The notes beneath the pieces were generated by a model that was given only the letters and a program-made list of their open reading frames with translations, did no database searches and had not been told where the DNA came from. Position numbers and translations under genes: made by a program. A DNA stretch of 64,000 bases from positions 1,364,001-1,428,000 of the forward strand of contig JABTTW010000001.1 in the NCBI GenBank assembly GCA_015075745.1, given 5' to 3'. This document shows, piece by piece, positions 62,345 to 64,000 of the stretch (position 1 is the first letter of the stretch; each line of letters starts with the position of its first letter). This stretch comes from Planctomycetia bacterium. Lineage in GTDB: Bacteria; Planctomycetota; Phycisphaerae; UBA1845; UTPLA1.

Positions 62345-62371
62345 CTCCTGGTTCTCCGGCACGGCCACGAT

Positions 62372-64000
62372 TCATCGGGCCGCGCGCTTTGCATGCTTCT
62401 CGTAGAGCGATTCGAACTCCGTCAGCAACGAGTCGAACTGCGCCATCGTGTCTTCGATGGGCTTCGGGTTGGTCATATCCACGCCGGCCAGCTTGAGAAT
62501 ATCCAGCGGATACTTGCTGCTGCCCGCGGATAGAAAGCTCATCAACCCTTCGACGGCGCCCTTCTCGTTATCAATGATACGTCGGCCGATGTTCGTAGCC
62601 GCGCAGTGACTCGTCGCGTAGGTATATACGTAGAAGTTCCGGTAGAAGTGCGGAATGCGCAGCCCCTCGGCGGCCCCGCATTCGTCCACGGCGCAATCCG
62701 CCCCATAATACTTGGCGACCAGTTCGGCGTACTTGCTCATGAGCAGCTCGCCGGTGAGCGGCGTGCCGCTCTCGGCCAGACTGTGAAAGAGCATCTCGTA
62801 CTCGGCGAACATCGTCTGCCGGAATACCGTCGTGCGGATGCCTTCGATCTGCTGCTGAAGGATCAGCAGCCGCTGCGTATCGTCCGCTGCGTTGTTGAGG
62901 AGGTAGTGCGCGAGCAGCACCTCGTTGACCGTGCTGGCTACCTCGGCGCAGAAGGTCGCATAGTCGCCGTAGACCAGCGGCTGGTGCTTCACCGTGTACC
63001 ACGAGTGCATCGCGTGGCCCATCTCGTGGGCGACCGTCGAACGATCGTTCATCGTCCCCGTGTAGTTCAGCAACAGGTATGGATGCGTCAGATAGGCGCC
63101 CCAGCAATATGCCCCGCTCCGCTTGTTCGGCGTCTCATAGACATCAATCCAGCGCGACTCAAACGCCTTCTTCAGCGTGCCGGTATAATCGCTGCCCAAC
63201 GGCGCCAGCCCCTTGAGGATCGTGCCCACGGCATCGTCGTAACCGATGTACGGCGTCTGGGCCTCCACCATCGGCACATACAGGTCGTACTGATGCACGT
63301 CCTCCAGGCCCATCAGTTTCTTGCGCAGTCGGACATACCGATGCAGCTTGTCCACGTGCCGGCCCACCGTCTGCACCAGGTTGTCATAAACCGACACCGG
63401 AATGTTCGGCCCGTTCAGCGCCGCCTCCCGGGCACTGGCAAATCCGCGTGCCTTCGCGAAGAACATGTGCTGCTTCACATGGCCGGACAAAAGCGCCGCC
63501 AGCGTGTTGGCCTTTGCCTGGTAGGTCTCGTGCATGCCGATGAAGGCGTCTCTGCGCACCCGGCGATCTTTTGAAAAGATGAGGTTGTAGTATCGCGCCG
63601 AGCTGAGCTGAATCTCCTTGCCGCTCTCGTCTTTAATCTTCGGAAAATCGAGATTCGTATTGGTCAACAGGCCATAGACGCTCTCGGGGGCCGACGCCAC
63701 GTCACCGGCCATCGCCAATAGCTCCTCTTCCCGCGCGGAGAGATAATGGGCGCGCTGCCGATGGATGTCCTCGATGTAATGCCGATAGACGGCCAGAGCG
63801 TCGCTGCGGGCCATCCAGTCGTGGACCGTCTCCGGTGCGATTTGCAGAATCTCCGGAACGAGCCAGCTCAGCCCCTCGGACGCCCGCGTGCCCAGCGACT
63901 GCGCCCGATCCCAACGACCCTGCGTGGCGCTGACGCTCATGTCCTCGTGATACGAAAGGCCCGCGTACAGCGTCACACGATCCAGCTCAGAAGCAAGCTC
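62372..64000 (-). CDS. pepF: Oligoendopeptidase F (N-terminus outside window)
   Basis: The frame is open to the right edge, so the first part of the protein lies beyond the window; 542 codons plus stop are seen. It is an M3-family zinc metallopeptidase. The HEMGH zinc site occurs in STVAHEMGHAMHSW, and the third ligand Glu is in FCAEVASTVNE. DETPNKR-like family segments (YETPNKRSGAYCWGAY, PYLLLNYTGTMNDRSTVAHE) surround it. PepF degrades short peptides in the cytoplasm. The visible N-terminal part shows the usual helical PepF_N region. The MOSC gene follows 27 bp downstream in the same direction. Confidence 0.95.
   Translation of the reverse strand, partial: ELASELDRVTLYAGLSYHEDMSVSATQGRWDRAQSLGTRASEGLSWLVPEILQIAPETVHDWMARSDALAVYRHYIEDIHRQRAHYLSAREEELLAMAGDVASAPESVYGLLTNTNLDFPKIKDESGKEIQLSSARYYNLIFSKDRRVRRDAFIGMHETYQAKANTLAALLSGHVKQHMFFAKARGFASAREAALNGPNIPVSVYDNLVQTVGRHVDKLHRYVRLRKKLMGLEDVHQYDLYVPMVEAQTPYIGYDDAVGTILKGLAPLGSDYTGTLKKAFESRWIDVYETPNKRSGAYCWGAYLTHPYLLLNYTGTMNDRSTVAHEMGHAMHSWYTVKHQPLVYGDYATFCAEVASTVNEVLLAHYLLNNAADDTQRLLILQQQIEGIRTTVFRQTMFAEYEMLFHSLAESGTPLTGELLMSKYAELVAKYYGADCAVDECGAAEGLRIPHFYRNFYVYTYATSHCAATNIGRRIIDNEKGAVEGLMSFLSAGSSKYPLDILKLAGVDMTNPKPIEDTMAQFDSLLTEFESLYEKHAKRAAR

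Overview
The window looks like a stretch of chromosome from a G+C-rich Planctomycetota bacterium, probably related to the Phycisphaerae. This is inferred from protein style, not from a marker gene. The supporting signs are five secreted proteins ending in dockerin-type calcium-loop repeats (GDMN-x-DG style), one PEP-CTERM protein, a pseudopilin with an H-x9-DG-like tail, many GTG and TTG starts, and intergenic REP-like repeats. About 50 protein genes were recognised. No rRNA, tRNA, CRISPR array, transposase, integrase or phage gene was seen. Two genes run off the ends: an alkaline-phosphatase-superfamily phosphodiesterase on the left and an oligoendopeptidase F on the right.

Layout. 1-4.8 kb (minus): a translationally coupled ABC ATPase, FtsX-type permease and phosphodiesterase lipoprotein. 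5-7.7 kb (plus): a glucose/sorbosone-dehydrogenase-type dockerin protein and a two-domain thiamine phosphate synthase. 7.7-11.6 kb: a repeat-rich accessory segment around a 13-repeat propeller-like dockerin protein, with three copies of a 68-bp repeat and a 20-bp-period degenerate tandem array. 11.6-19 kb: zinc dehydrogenase, ComM-type AAA protein, DEAD-box helicase, LemA and a Kef-type antiporter. 19.7-27.6 kb: signalling, with a PAS/GAF/receiver protein, a pseudopilin, a dockerin protein, and an NtrC regulator with its histidine kinase. A good sigma-54 promoter match lies upstream of the kinase. A STAS protein is last. 27.6-36 kb: saccharopine-dehydrogenase-like protein, glycosyltransferase, PEP-CTERM protein with its own promoter and terminator, a secreted TPR protein overlapping a TMTC-like membrane mannosyltransferase, and a macrodomain protein.

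36-49 kb: dockerin protein, small lipoprotein, FtsK, an SNase-like protein, a secreted metallo-beta-lactamase-fold protein, alanyl-tRNA synthetase with an internal low-G+C patch, an overlapping small-protein/nucleotidyltransferase pair, an epimerase and a DUF819 membrane protein. 49-64 kb: YgfZ-like protein, NadB and a MotA/ExbB-like membrane protein on plus. On minus follow a glycosyltransferase, RsgA, an anti-sigma factor and an ECF sigma factor in one overlapping operon. MoaA, a small exported protein, a di-haem peroxidase-like dockerin protein, a MOSC protein and PepF complete the window.

Most of it is ordinary housekeeping mixed with planctomycete-style secreted proteins. The least explained parts are the 7.7-11.6 kb repeat segment, the sigma-54-linked sensory and secreted-protein cluster, and the overlapping nucleotidyltransferase pair. 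No convincing new defence or mobile system was found.
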